Position numbers and translations under genes: made by a program. A stretch of DNA of 64,000 nt. Origin: Erinaceus europaeus. Lineage: Eukaryota; Chordata; Mammalia; Eulipotyphla; Erinaceidae. Below, in pieces: positions 52,867 through 62,999 of the stretch (positions within the stretch are counted from its first letter, which is position 1; each line of letters opens with the position of its first letter). The stretch lies in assembly GCF_950295315.1 (NCBI RefSeq), contig NW_026647568.1, positions 1-64,000 on the forward strand. The letters run 5' to 3'. The notes beneath the pieces are model-generated. The model made no database searches, had not been told where the DNA came from, and saw nothing but the letters and a program-made list of their open reading frames with translations.

Positions 52867-52872
<6 letters not shown>

Positions 52873-52958
52873 TTAAACGAGTTGCTCTGACTTTTGTGTA
52901 AAGAATCAGCTTGAATCCATGGCAAGGTTTCTGAAGAAAAAAGTAAACTTTCATTTTT

Positions 52959-53460
52959 TTTTTAATTTAAGAAAGGATTAGTGAACAAAAGCATAAGGTA
53001 GGAGGGGTACAACTCCACAAAGTTCCCAACACCCAATCCCCATAACCCACCCCCTCCCATGGTAGCTTTCCCATTCTCTATCCCTCTGGGAGCATGGACC
53101 CAGGGTCATTGAGGGTTGCAGAAGGTGGAAGGTCTGGCTTCTGTAATTGCTTCCCCGCTGAACATGGGCGTTGACTGGTCGGTCCATACCCCCAGTCTGC
53201 CTCTCTCTTTCCCTAGTAGGGTGGGTCTCTGGGGAAGCAGAGCTCCAGGACACATTGGTGGGGTCTTCAATCCAGGGAAGCCTGGCCAGCATCCTGGTGG
53301 CATCTGGAACCTGGTGATTGAAAAGAGAGTTAACATACGAAGCCAAACAAGTTGTTGAGCAATCATGGATCCCAAGCTTAGAAGAGTGGAGAGGAAGTGT
53401 TAGGGAGGTACTCACTGCAAACTCTAGTGTAGTCCTGCTTTCAGGTATATATTCTGCAGT
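52959..53460 (-). mobile_element. R1 element, full insertion with 16-bp TSD
   Basis: Best-defined R1 copy. Identical 16-mers GTAAACTTTCATTTTT at 52943-52958 and 53461-53476 bracket about 500 bp with an oligo-T at the left (A tail on the minus strand). The sense strand has a 184-codon frame (53532-52978) whose part from about residue 36 onward lies within the element and matches the frame of the 4.9 kb copy. The upstream 20-odd codons are flank. Confidence 0.95.
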
Positions 53461-53479
53461 GTAAACTTTCATTTTTAAC

Positions 53480-53785
53480 AGTATTGGGAACATATGCATA
53501 TCTTCTATTGGAGCCTTGCCTCTTATGCCCATGATATAGTTTTGAAATGTTTATTGCCAGTGGGAAAGAATAATTTTGCGCTACTTATGTCAGTAAGATA
53601 TTCAGGCAGAAGGAAATATAAATATGGTATCCTTTAATTACCATTAAATTAATGCATTGCTGTAAATATCTAAATGAATTAGACCTCTTGGTAAGCATAT
53701 ACATGTATAGATAGAGCAGCTATCTTAAATTTTTGATGAAAAGGATAAATTTAGTGGTAGATTCCAAATATTAAAAGTACTAAAT
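53480..53785. other. unassigned 300 bp
   Basis: AT-rich, no assignment. Confidence 0.4.
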
Positions 53786-53787
53786 AG

Positions 53788-54133
53788 GGGGTTGGTGGAA
53801 GTGCAGTGGGATAAGCTCACATGGCGCAAAGTGCAAAGACCGGCAGAAGGATCCCGGTTCAAGTCCCCGGCTCCACACTTGCAGGGGAATCAATTCACAG
53901 GCGGTGAAGCAGGTCTGCAGGTGTCTGTCTTTCTCTCCCCCTCTCTGTCTGCCCCTCCTCTCTCCATTTCTCTCTGTCTTATCCACCAACAATGACATCA
54001 ATAACAACAATAATAATAACCACTATAATGGGAAAACAACCAGGGTAACAAAAGGGAAAAAATGGCCTCCAGGAGCAGTGGATTTGTGGTGCAGGAACCA
54101 AGCCCCAGTAATAACCCTGGAGGCAAAAAAAAA
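53788..54133 (+). mobile_element. SINE-A, long form
   Basis: Well preserved: GGGGGTTGGTGGAAGTGC head, GACCGGCAGAAGGATCC, CGGTTCAAGTCCCCGG, GGCGGTGAAGCAGGTCTGC, CT tail, AATAATAATAACC segment, GGCCTCCAGGAGCAGTGGAT module. TSD AAAAGTACTAAATA at about 53774 and 54130. Confidence 0.94.
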
Positions 54134-54333
54134 AGTACTAAATAAAGTGAATTTAAGTGTAAATCAATAAAATATTAATTCTCCTTACTGGATTTTAATA
54201 TTATTAAATTCAAAAAATCACTACAAGAAGACTGTCAAAAATATACTTTAGTGTATTTTTAAAGTATTATTAATGATGACAGTGTCAACAAATCCCACAA
54301 TTGGGCCTGTAGTGTAGAGAAATATTCCAGGGA

Positions 54334-55274
54334 TCTCTCAGTGTACTAGAAGGGGAATAAACTCTCAGTGTACTGGAAGGGAAATAAACTCTCAATGTAC
54401 TAGAAGTGGAGTAAGCTCTCAGTGTACTAGAAGGGGAATAAACTCTCAGTGTACTAGAAGGGGAATAAGCTCTCAGTGTACTAGAAGGGGAATAAGCTCT
54501 CAGTGTACTAGAAGGGGAATAAGCTCTCAGTGTACTAGAAGGGGAATAAGCTCTCAGTATACTAGAAGGGGAATAAGCTCTCATTGTTCTAGAAGGGGAA
54601 TAAGCTCTCAGTGTACTAGAAGGGGAATAAACTCTCAGTGTACTAGAAGGGGAATAAACTCTCAATGTACTAGAAGGGGAATAAACTCTGTGTACTAGAA
54701 GGGGAATAAACTCTCAGTGTACTATAAGGGGAATAAGCTCTCAGTGTACTAGAAGGGAAAGAAGCTCTCAGTATACTAGAAGGGGAATATACTCTCCGTG
54801 TACTAGAAGGGGAATACACTCTCAGTGTACTAGAAGGGGAATAAACTCTCACTGTACTAGAAGGGGAATAAGCTCTCAATGTACTAGAAGGGGAGTAAGC
54901 TCTCAGTGTACTAGAAGGGAAAGAAGCTCTCAGTATACTAGAAGGGGAATACACTCTCAGTGTACTAGAAGGGGAATAAACTCTCAGTGTACTAGAAGGG
55001 GAATAAACTGTGTACTAGAAGGGAAATAAACTCTCAATGTACTAGAAGGGGAATAAACTCTCAGTGTACTAGAAGGGGAATAAGCTCTAAGTGTACTAGA
55101 AGGTGAGTAAGCTCTCACTGTAGTAGAAGGGGAATAAACTCTCAGTGTACTAGAAGGGGAATAAACTCTCAATGTACTATAAGGGGAATAAACTCTCAAT
55201 GTACTAGAAAGGGAATAAGCTCTCAATGTACTAGAAAGGGAATAAGCTCTTAATATACTAGAAGGGGTGTAAGT
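54334..55274. repeat. 27-bp minisatellite, about 35 units
   Basis: Tandem 27-mer, consensus CTCAGTGTACTAGAAGGGGAATAAA plus two bases, repeated head to tail with no spacers. Variants cluster at fixed positions (AAA/AGC, CAG/CAA, GTG/GTA). Because 27 is a multiple of three, the minus strand stays open as a nine-residue repeat (YSPSSTLRA/V), broken only where units lost 2 bp (about 54689) and 4 bp (about 55009). The block with GGGAAAGAAGC recurs exactly 162 bp apart (54755 and 54917), a six-unit higher-order duplication. No evidence that it is translated. Confidence 0.97.
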
Positions 55275-56330
55275 CATGCCACAGCCACTCAATTGTGATG
55301 GCATAACAGTTAACATATACATCCTACTACTCTGTCAGCTGCTGAGCTAAGCATATAGTGTAGGCAGAAATACCTTTACTATCCAGCCAATCCATTGCTA
55401 AAAAGAATACATCTTGTTTACTTGCTAGAAGAATAGATAATTTGTTGTGTATGTACTTAGGTATGTAGTAAATTTTTAATTAGGAAAGTAAAAATATTTC
55501 ATCAAGTTAGTATCAAGAACATTGAGAAAAAAATAATTTCTCTACCTCCCCTCTGTCTCAAAGAGAAAATGATAGAAAATATTGTGCTTTAATGGCAGAG
55601 GAGGAACTCACTCATCCTAGCTTTCTATTTTGTTTGTTTATTTCCTGCAGTGGTCTTGCAGGGAATGTATATGTGAGTTAATTGGGCTGGTGTCCACCAG
55701 CAATTATTTCAGATGGAATCCATGGGATTCAGCAATTATAGCAGATTGGGTTAAGAGCAAATGCATTCTTAATAAGCACTTCTTAATGATGATGATGACC
55801 ATGGTCATTTGTGGAGTATTGATGCAAAATTAATGGTAAATAGAAGGCTGATTTTTCCTTTTTTTTTTTTTTTACATGTGTTGTACATGTAGGCCTGCTT
55901 GCTTTCTCAGTAAGGAAGTATCTTTCACAGGGTCTTACATAGGACACTGTGCCGGAAATGTGTGCAGGGACTAACCAAGGCAATGTGCCATACTTGGGTG
56001 AGGTGTCCTATAAAGGAAATATGCTCACACTTTTCTTCTGTTTAATGCATTTCTGCAGTAATCTGAAATTAAATTGCAAACAGTGAGTAGCTCCACCTCT
56101 ATGTGGAAGAGAAAAGGCCATGACCTCCAGAGATGAACTTCAGCTTCATCCTAACCAATGGAGGTAGCTACCTGTCCAGTCTAAGTTTCATGTGGTGTGG
56201 AGAAAGGACAAAGAGTTTCAAATGTAGAAAATCAAAAAGTTACGTAAATAGAATTTCAATTTCTCTTAACTTTCTAATAAATCTTTGGAATTCTATTTAG
56301 ATATTTTTTGATCTTTAAAATAGAATCAAT
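55275..56330. other. repeat-poor stretch right of the minisatellite
   Basis: About 1 kb, AT-rich, no repeat or gene recognised; a T run at 55859-55873. Confidence 0.45.
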
Positions 56331-56332
56331 TT

Positions 56333-56508
56333 CAGGGTCTGGGTGATGGCACACCTGGTTGAGTGCATGTTACACCTGGGTTCCAGCCCGTGGTCCCCAC
56401 CTGCAGGGGAAAGCTTTGCTAAAGGTGAGGCAGGGCTGCAGGTGTCTCCTTGTCTCTCTCACTCCCTATCTCCCCCTTCCTAAATAATGATAAAAAGTTT
56501 AAAAAGCT
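56333..56508 (+). mobile_element. SINE-B
   Basis: GGGTCTGGGTGATGGCACACC, CACCTGGGTTCCAGCCCG, CACCTGCAGGGGAAAGC, GGCAGGGCTGCAGGTGTC and a short tail. The head lost about 20 bp. TSD GAATCAATTT at about 56324 and 56511. Confidence 0.9.
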
Positions 56509-56514
56509 GAATCA

Positions 56515-57090
56515 ATTTATTTTCAATTTACATGTTTTGGAGATTAAATGTATTCTCAGATAATTTCAGTAAGCAGGTATCTATATAGGTCCACCACTGT
56601 ACCCTAACCTAGTACTATGTGCTACAAAGATTAAAGCACATACTTGATTCTGGAAATATGATATTACATTTAAAAGATTCTACTTAGATTTGAATGATCA
56701 TTTTAAAACAGTTGTCTAGTAGACATTAGGCTTTTGATTATCTCATAATGTTGAATTATAGAGTTCACAGTTTAATCTCTTTTTAGAAAGAATATAACAA
56801 TTTAGATGTCTATATAGAGTATGAAAACAGCTACTTACACTGGTATATGTAAACTTTTGTGTAAGCCTCTTGGTTTTATTTGATGTGCTAGTTGTTTTTG
56901 TATATTGTGGAGTGTGTGTTTTTTTAAATATTTTTTTTCTATCCCGGACAATGGGAAATGAAATAATTTGAACATTTCAACATACCTACACAAGGCACTA
57001 GGACTCTAACTGAACCCATGTTTTAGGAGCAATCCTTATGTTTTCACCAATATAATAATTTTACTCTATAAATTCACAAGAGAAACTATG
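56515..57090. other. unassigned 575 bp
   Basis: AT-rich, no assignment. Confidence 0.4.
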
Positions 57091-57093
57091 GAA

Positions 57094-57372
57094 TATGAGC
57101 CAAGCACTAGCATAGTGGGTTAAGCGCAAGTGGTGTAAAACACAAGGACCAGCGCAAGAATCCTGGTTTGAGTCCCCGGCTCCCCACCTGCAGGGGGTCA
57201 CTTCACAGGCAGTGAAGCAGGTCTGCAGGTGTCTGTCTTTCTCTCCCCCTCTCTGTCTTTCCCTCCTCTCTCCATTTCTCTCTATCCTATCCAACAATGA
57301 TGACAACAATAATAACTACAGCAATAAAACATCACGGGCAACAAAAGGAAATAAATAAACAAATACATATTT
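57094..57372 (+). mobile_element. SINE-A
   Basis: AGCACTAGCATAGTGGGTTAAG, GACCAGCGCAAGAATCC, TGGTTTGAGTCCCC, CAGGTCTGCAGGTGTC, CT tail, AATAATAACTACAGC segment and AAATAAATAAAC tail. Confidence 0.92.
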
Positions 57373-57374
57373 AA

Positions 57375-57702
57375 AAAAGAAGATATGGACTCTATGAAAT
57401 CCCTGTTTTTTATTCAATTCACAGTTATTTCTTTCCTAGCTCCACTTAAACATGAAAGCTTTCTTATATCTTATAACATTGTAGGACACATGTTCTATCA
57501 CTGTAATCTCTCAGAAGAGTTACTATTCCTGAATAAGCACATAATCCTCCTCTACAAACCTACTGTAAACATTACATTTATAGTTTATACCATTTATTTT
57601 GGTTTAATAACTGAAGTAAATTATGTTCCAAGTAGTGATCATGATACCAGTACAGTTATTGTATTCTGTTTCACATCACAGACACAAGGTTCTTTGTTGC
57701 GA

Positions 57703-57747
<45 letters not shown>

Positions 57748-58240
57748 TGTTTGTATGTCCATGGCATCTGTTAATAAATCTATAGTGCGAATCAAACTTC
57801 TATTAGCCTGGAAAGTGGTGCTTATTTTTGTTAATGAGTTTTCAATAAACTAAAGACAAAGACCACTGAAAGAAGGAAAAAATGGAGTAGGGTTTGGAGG
57901 CATCTATATACTTTGAAAAGTAATATTCAAGTGGTAATATGTTTATGCATGCAATATGGTAGTGCGGAAAGTAACTATTATAATACAGTCACAGAAAATG
58001 ATTCTTAATGAAGTCTTCTGTGATGGGAGGGATAAATAAAGAGAAATTTCATGTTGCCGTTTAGTTATTATTTAGAGGGAAAGGCTATATAAGTATCTGG
58101 ACATAAACATAGAGTTTTATTATAATCAATAAAATCCAAGGTATTAAAATATTACAGATTATCAACATAATTACCAGTGGATTACTATAGAGAATGTGGA
58201 CTAACATTTAGCTTCTGTATGTTACTATTAGAAAAGTCAC
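57375..58240. other. unassigned 870 bp with a TG repeat
   Basis: 57385-57774 holds a 129-codon frame whose last 25 codons are the TG repeat and whose remainder is hydrophobic, AT-rich translation with no known homology. Judged fortuitous. Confidence 0.4.
57704..57752. repeat. (TG)n microsatellite
   Basis: About 23 TG units with two interruptions. Confidence 0.95.
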
Positions 58241-58244
58241 AAAT

Positions 58245-58472
58245 AGGGTCAGGTGGTGGTGGTGTACTTGGTTAAATGCATGTATTACCATGCACAAGGA
58301 CCCAGGTTTGAGTCTCACCAAAGCCCCACCACCTGTCCCCATGATGGGGGAAAGCTTTATAAGTCATGAAGCAATGTTTTATCTGGTCATTTCTCTGTCT
58401 TTCTCCCCTGAACTGTTTCTCCCTTCCTCTCAGTTTCTCTCTGTTCTATAAAATAAAGTTAAAAAAGTAAAA
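58245..58472 (+). mobile_element. SINE-B
   Basis: GGGTCAGGTGGTGGTGGTG, ATGTATTACCATGCACAAGG, CCCAGGTTTGAGTC B box, GGGGGAAAGCTTTATAAG, CT tail and AAATAAAG. Confidence 0.85.
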
Positions 58473-58479
58473 AAGAAAA

Positions 58480-59085
58480 AGTCATAGACACTTATTGGCA
58501 CTCTTTTTTCATATAATCATGGGCCTACTGAGGAATATACCATACAGGGAATGTGCCCTCTTGACTAAACACCCACCAAGTCATAAACATTAGCCAAAAT
58601 GCGTCTGCTTATGTGAAATACAAGGTCTATGGTGTCTAATGCACATAAAAAATTGTTGTGCTCTCATTTGTTGATCTCACTTTGTACACTGGATCTATAC
58701 AAAATTATCTAATCTTTCTACTCTGTGACAGCCATTGACATGAATGAAAACATCTGTGATGTTTCTCTAATGTTTTATTTTTTAGGTTATTTATCCATCA
58801 CCCAAAGAAGATAAACTGTCTCTGACCTGCCTCATTGCAGGATGGTGATATGGATAAGGTGAGATAATAGATGTGAAATTATGTCAAGAAAACACATGAA
58901 ATTTATCCTTGCTATTTATCAAAGACAATAAGTATGAAATTATAAATCTTCAACCAACACAACTTTTATTGCTATTAAAATATTGAGTTTTACATACTTC
59001 TGATTTTTTTAAGATTAAACTAAATAATTGCTTCATGAATCATCTAAAAACTTCAGCAAACTGAATTAGAATTAATTGAATAGGC
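58480..59085. other. unassigned 600 bp
   Basis: AT-rich, no assignment. Confidence 0.4.
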
Positions 59086-59088
59086 AAA

Positions 59089-59292
59089 CCAAGTCAGGTG
59101 GTGGTGGTGTACATGTTGAGAACGTACATCACTACGTGCAAAAACACGAGTTCAACATTCCGCTCCCCACCTGCAAAAGGGAAGCATACAAAAGGAGAAG
59201 CCATGCAGAAGGTGTCTCTATTTCATATGTGGTGATTTTTTCATGCTGGCATTGAGCCCCAGCAGTATCCCATTAAAAAAAAAAAAAAAAAG
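59089..59292 (+). mobile_element. SINE-B head joined to SINE-A tail
   Basis: AGTCAGGTGGTGGTGGTGTAC and CGTACATCACTACGTGC are SINE-B-like. The 3' part GGTGATTTTTTCATGCTGGC and TTGAGCCCCAGCAG is the SINE-A long-form module, then an A tail. Body otherwise shortened. Confidence 0.65.
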
Positions 59293-59529
59293 CAATTGTG
59301 TGCTATCTCTAGAAGAGATACAGTGTGATTTTTGTGCAATGTTCAACTTTGTAAACTCATAGAAAATCAGGAACCCATCTCTAAGGAAAATGTCTCTAAG
59401 AGTTTGAGAACTCCAACTATGGGCACAGTCATCATGATACACACCTCTTGTATGCTACTAGTTTGGGGGTCAAGTGTGCGTCTTTTGCCTTCTTTGTTCT
59501 GATTTATACTTTGACTTCTGCTATCAAGT

Positions 59530-59690
59530 AGTCTTTTATTTTACTTGACTTTCAAAAGAGAGGGAGACACACAGAGAGAGGACACATACTGACCAGACCA
59601 TGCCGTCTAAGGCATGCAAGGCATATAGTCTAGGACCTTCTGAACATAAGCATGAGCTCTACTGCTGAGCAGTTTTCCCTTCCAGATCTG
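59530..59690 (-). mobile_element. degenerate SINE, antisense
   Basis: TTTTATTTTACTTGAC, GAGGGAGACACACAGAGAG, and CTACTGCTGAGCAGTTTTCCC. Class unclear. Confidence 0.45.
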
Positions 59691-59846
59691 AAACCCGCAA
59701 GCCAGATGATGATGCCAACTCTGATGATGCCAATCAGTGTTCATGACTGAATCTTCTTGATCCCTTTTAAATGTGAAATTCCATCTCTTCTCACATTTCA
59801 AACTTGTGGTTTCCAGAGGATACTGGCTCTACATTCTGTGGTTTTA

Positions 59847-59871
59847 TTTATTTATTTATTTGTGTGTGTGT

Positions 59872-59957
<86 letters not shown>
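59847..59957. repeat. (TTTA)n-(TG)n-(GA)n compound microsatellite
   Basis: Three adjacent simple repeats: TTTA at about 59844-59860, TG at 59861-59910, then GA at 59911-59957. Frames through it are artefacts. Confidence 0.97.
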
Positions 59958-59960
<3 letters not shown>

Positions 59961-60016
59961 ACTTATTGATAGATCCACCTGTATTTTATAACCAGGCTAT
60001 TTGAGATTTTTAGGTT

Positions 60017-60232
60017 AGGGACCAGGTGGTGGTGTACTTGGTTAAGGGATCACATTACAGTTCACAAGGACCCAAGTTCAAGCCCCTTGTCTGCACCTGA
60101 AGGGTGAAAGATTCATGACTGGTGAAGCAGGGCTGCAGGAGTCTCTCTGCCACTCTGTCTCTGTATTCCCACCCTCCTTTCAATTTCTCTCTGTCTCTAT
60201 CCAATAGTAAATAAATATTTTTTAGAAAGAGA
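60017..60232 (+). mobile_element. SINE-B
   Basis: GGGACCAGGTGGTGGTGTAC, CACATTACAGTTCACAAGG, CCCAAGTTCAAGCCCC, GAAGCAGGGCTGCAGGAGTC, CT tail, CTATCCAATAGTAAATAAAT. Confidence 0.9.
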
Positions 60233-60239
60233 GAGAGAT

Positions 60240-60485
60240 TGTTAGTTTACATGTTCCAGCACCAAAAGCTCTCCTCAGAGGTTGTTGGAATCTGAACCCC
60301 ATAGCAGATTTCTGCAGAAGGCTGGACTAAGTGACCAATGATCCTGAACATATGGCCATATCTTCCTTATTGTTCCAGTGTTATTTCCCATGCTTCTAAA
60401 TGATCAATAAAGTATAAAAGTATTTTCCAGATTTACATTCTTTTTCTCCCATAGTTCTTTCATATATCAAACTTATGATGTGTAT
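60240..60485. other. unassigned 245 bp
   Basis: No assignment. Confidence 0.35.
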
Positions 60486-60487
60486 GA

Positions 60488-60685
60488 TTTGAGGATTTTT
60501 TCTTCATTAAAGGGATTAATAGTTTACAGTTGACAGTAAAATATAGTAGTTGGTACATGTGTTATATTTCTTTTTTTCTTTTTCATGTATAATATTTCTC
60601 AGTTTTTTATGTAATGCTCTAGCCATAGCCCTCCATATTACAGGTCCTGAATAATACCCACCCTCAGCCCTCTCCAAAGTTCTGC
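60488..60685 (-). mobile_element. L1 3'UTR, antisense
   Basis: TTCATTAAAGGGATTAATAG, AGTTGACAGTAAAATATAGTAG and TGGTACATGTG match the L1 3'UTR terminus. A CATGTATAATATTTCTCAG stretch repeats within it. Confidence 0.7.
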
Positions 60686-60792
60686 GAGCACTACTGAGTT
60701 CTGGCAGGAGGCTGTGGCATTGAACCTGGGACTTTTGCAGCCTCAGGCATGAAAGTCTCTTTGAATAACCATTATGTTATCTCCTGTACCCT
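60686..60792 (-). mobile_element. SINE-D, antisense
   Basis: GAGCACTACTGAGTTCTGG, GGCATTGAACCTGGGAC, CCTCAGGCATGAAAGTCTC and ACCATTATGTTATCTCC. Confidence 0.7.
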
Positions 60793-60891
60793 GTATTTTT
60801 ATAACTTCTATGGACACTTCATCAGTCAATACATGTTAAATAGTGTCTCTGTCAGTAGGAAATATGTTATAAAAAGCTTCAAGATTTCTGG

Positions 60892-61003
60892 GCTGGGGGA
60901 TAGCATATTTGTTGTGCAAAATGACTACTGTGCCTGAGGCTCTGGATTCTCAGCAGCACCGTGAGCCAGAGCTGAGTAGTGCTCCAGTGAAAGAGAAAAC
61001 AAA
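60892..61003 (+). mobile_element. SINE-D
   Basis: GGGGGATAGCATATTTGTTG head, CCTGAGGCTCTGGATTCTC, GAGCCAGAGCTGAGTAGTGC. Tail missing. Confidence 0.7.
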
Positions 61004-61061
61004 GTCTCTATTTACTGCCAAGATGTCGTGTCTATGTGACTTCACTCCTTTTGGCTGAATT

Positions 61062-61203
61062 TTCTTTTTCTTGATAAAGAATGATATGAGGATAGGGAGA
61101 GGGAGAGGGAGAGAGGTAGAGAGAGGGAGAGGGAGTGGCATCTGAAAGTGCTCATGCATGGCCTAGTCTATACCTTACTTGATGAGCTATTTCCCTGACT
61201 CCT
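61062..61203 (-). mobile_element. degenerate SINE with GAGGGA expansion
   Basis: TTTTTCTTGATAAAGAATG, a GAGGGA tract at 61097-61135 and CTTGATGAGCTATTTCCC; SINE of uncertain class. Confidence 0.5.
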
Positions 61204-61346
61204 AGAATTAGTCCTTTATGCATTTTAACATATTTAGTAAATTGGTAAACAAAAATTAGACATATAATTCAAAATATTACCATCAGATCTTGAATATGAA
61301 TATATTACATACAGATCCTAAAACATTTTGTAAGAGACACTTGTAC

Positions 61347-61755
61347 TGCCGGGCTAGCTTTGTGGGTCAGAGAGAGACCAGGGACTCATGGCTAAGCTGG
61401 GATGCAGTTCAATCTTTACTGATGAGTGGGGATGCAGTGCAATCAATCAATCTAATCTCTCTTCATTAGAATATCCTGTCCTTTATATCTCCTGAGGCAG
61501 AAGTGTCAGCTCAGAAGAGGAAATACTTAGGATAGGGGGTGGGGAGAAGGAAAAAGCACACATATTAAGCTTGCATCTAACCTGTGGGAATTAAACTAAT
61601 GCCCTGTAGGGAAGGTGGGTCTCAGGTAAAGCAGTGATTATGTAAATAGACCACAGCGTTAAGCAATGTAAGTGAACCTTGATGATGATCATGATGATCA
61701 ACATGATGATCAAAACAGAAGGGGTCTTAGCAGCAGAATTAGAAGCAGACCAACA
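61347..61755 (-). mobile_element. LTRa solo LTR
   Basis: Plus-strand ends TGCCGGGC and CCAACA. Flanks TTGTAC (61341-61346) and CTGTAC (61756-61761) are a 6-bp TSD with one mismatch. More diverged than its relatives, with a small GATGATCATGATGATC expansion at 61681-61715. Confidence 0.88.
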
Positions 61756-61823
61756 CTGTACCATTCTTTACTCTAAGAAACTGAAACACATAGAAACACA
61801 AACACCAAAATAAGTCTCAGCCC

Positions 61824-62058
61824 AGGGGCCAGGCTGCAGCACACCTAGTTAAGTACACTCATCATAGTGCACAGGGACCTGGGTTCAGACCCATTGTTCT
61901 CACCTGCAAAGGGGGAAGCGCCACAGTGGTAAAACAGGGCTTCATGTGTCCCCTGTCTCTCTCTTTCTCTATCACCCCTCCCTTGTCAATTTCTCTCTGC
62001 CTCTATCCTATAATAAATAAAAATTAAATAACTGTGTAAATAAATAAATAATAATACA
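61824..62058 (+). mobile_element. SINE-B
   Basis: GGGGCCAGGCTGCAGCACACC, GGACCTGGGTTCAGACCC, CACCTGCAAAGGGGGAAGC, CT tail, CTATCCTATAATAAATAAA. Confidence 0.88.
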
Positions 62059-62059
62059 T

Positions 62060-62800
62060 TCTTAAAAACAAAAACTTAAAGAAATAATTTTCATCCCAAA
62101 GGGGAAAGAAGCATCGTACTAAGAATTTATTTACAAACTGATAAAAAGTGAAACTCATTATATCAAAACCTATAGCATTTATAATGTGTATTCAGCAACA
62201 TAGTTCAATGGTGAGAATTCCAAAGTAGAGCCATGATGACCTTATATGAAGCAGCTGGCTTGTCCCAGAAAACAAATATCACAACAAAAGTCAATGATTC
62301 ATCTGAGAACAGCAGAGCTTCCTGAAGCTTGCTCATTGTACATGGACAGGGAAAGCAGCAGGGGAAGCATAACTCAGTCACAAATGCAACAGTGCCTTGT
62401 GGGTAAGCATCATATTTGGAAGTGCTTCCAACCTCCCTGGCAGATTTCAAGGGCCCACAAAGGGCTTCACAGTCACCCAATGTCTTGAAAGCATCAACTC
62501 AGGATTGCTGTTGACAGCTGTAGAAGCAGAGGCTCCTGAGAAAATAAATTCCAGGAGTGGTTTCTCAGACTCCAGGATCTGAACACAGAAGTCTTGTGTA
62601 AGTAGTGAAACCAGCTAAACTCTAAGGTGCCCCACTGCCACAGAGACCCTGGAGATGAAGTCAGACTGCCCTGCAGTTAGGAAAGGGAGTTGGATCTCAG
62701 AGTTCCCAAGTTCAGGAAATGGTCTAGGAAGAGGAAGAGCTCCAAAATCATCCTCCCTGCACTGTTTCCCCACCCTGCAACTAGAGCTCTGTTTAAGGAA
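62060..62800. other. unassigned 740 bp
   Basis: 62200-62780 is less AT-rich than its flanks and has short frames on both strands (62205-62480 minus, 62246-62488 plus). No family recognised; may be part of an ERV or L1 5' region. Confidence 0.35.
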
Positions 62801-62807
62801 CAGCAGA

Positions 62808-62945
62808 AGAGGTGGAGGGTAGATAGCATAATGGTTATGCAATGAGACTCAAGCCTGACACTTCAAAGTCCCAAGTTAAATCCCACAACGCCATAAACTG
62901 AACAGTGCTCTGGTATGAAAATTAAAAATAATAATAAAAGGAAAA
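62808..62945 (+). mobile_element. SINE-D
   Basis: GTAGATAGCATAATGGTTATG head, AAGCCTGACACTTCAAAGTC, CCAAGTTAAATCCC, GAACAGTGCTCTGGTATG, AATAATAATAAAAG tail. Confidence 0.85.
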
Positions 62946-62999
62946 GAAAAAATAGCAGAAGCCACAATATATCACTTCCTCAAACTCCACAGCCCTTCC

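Noticed and set aside
54334..55274. CRISPR-like tandem array
   Set aside because: Units are contiguous 27-mers with no unique spacers, and the window is mammalian. It is a minisatellite.
57385..57774. 129-codon frame as a possible membrane protein
   Set aside because: Hydrophobicity comes from AT-rich DNA and the end is a TG repeat. No start context, homology or partner exon.
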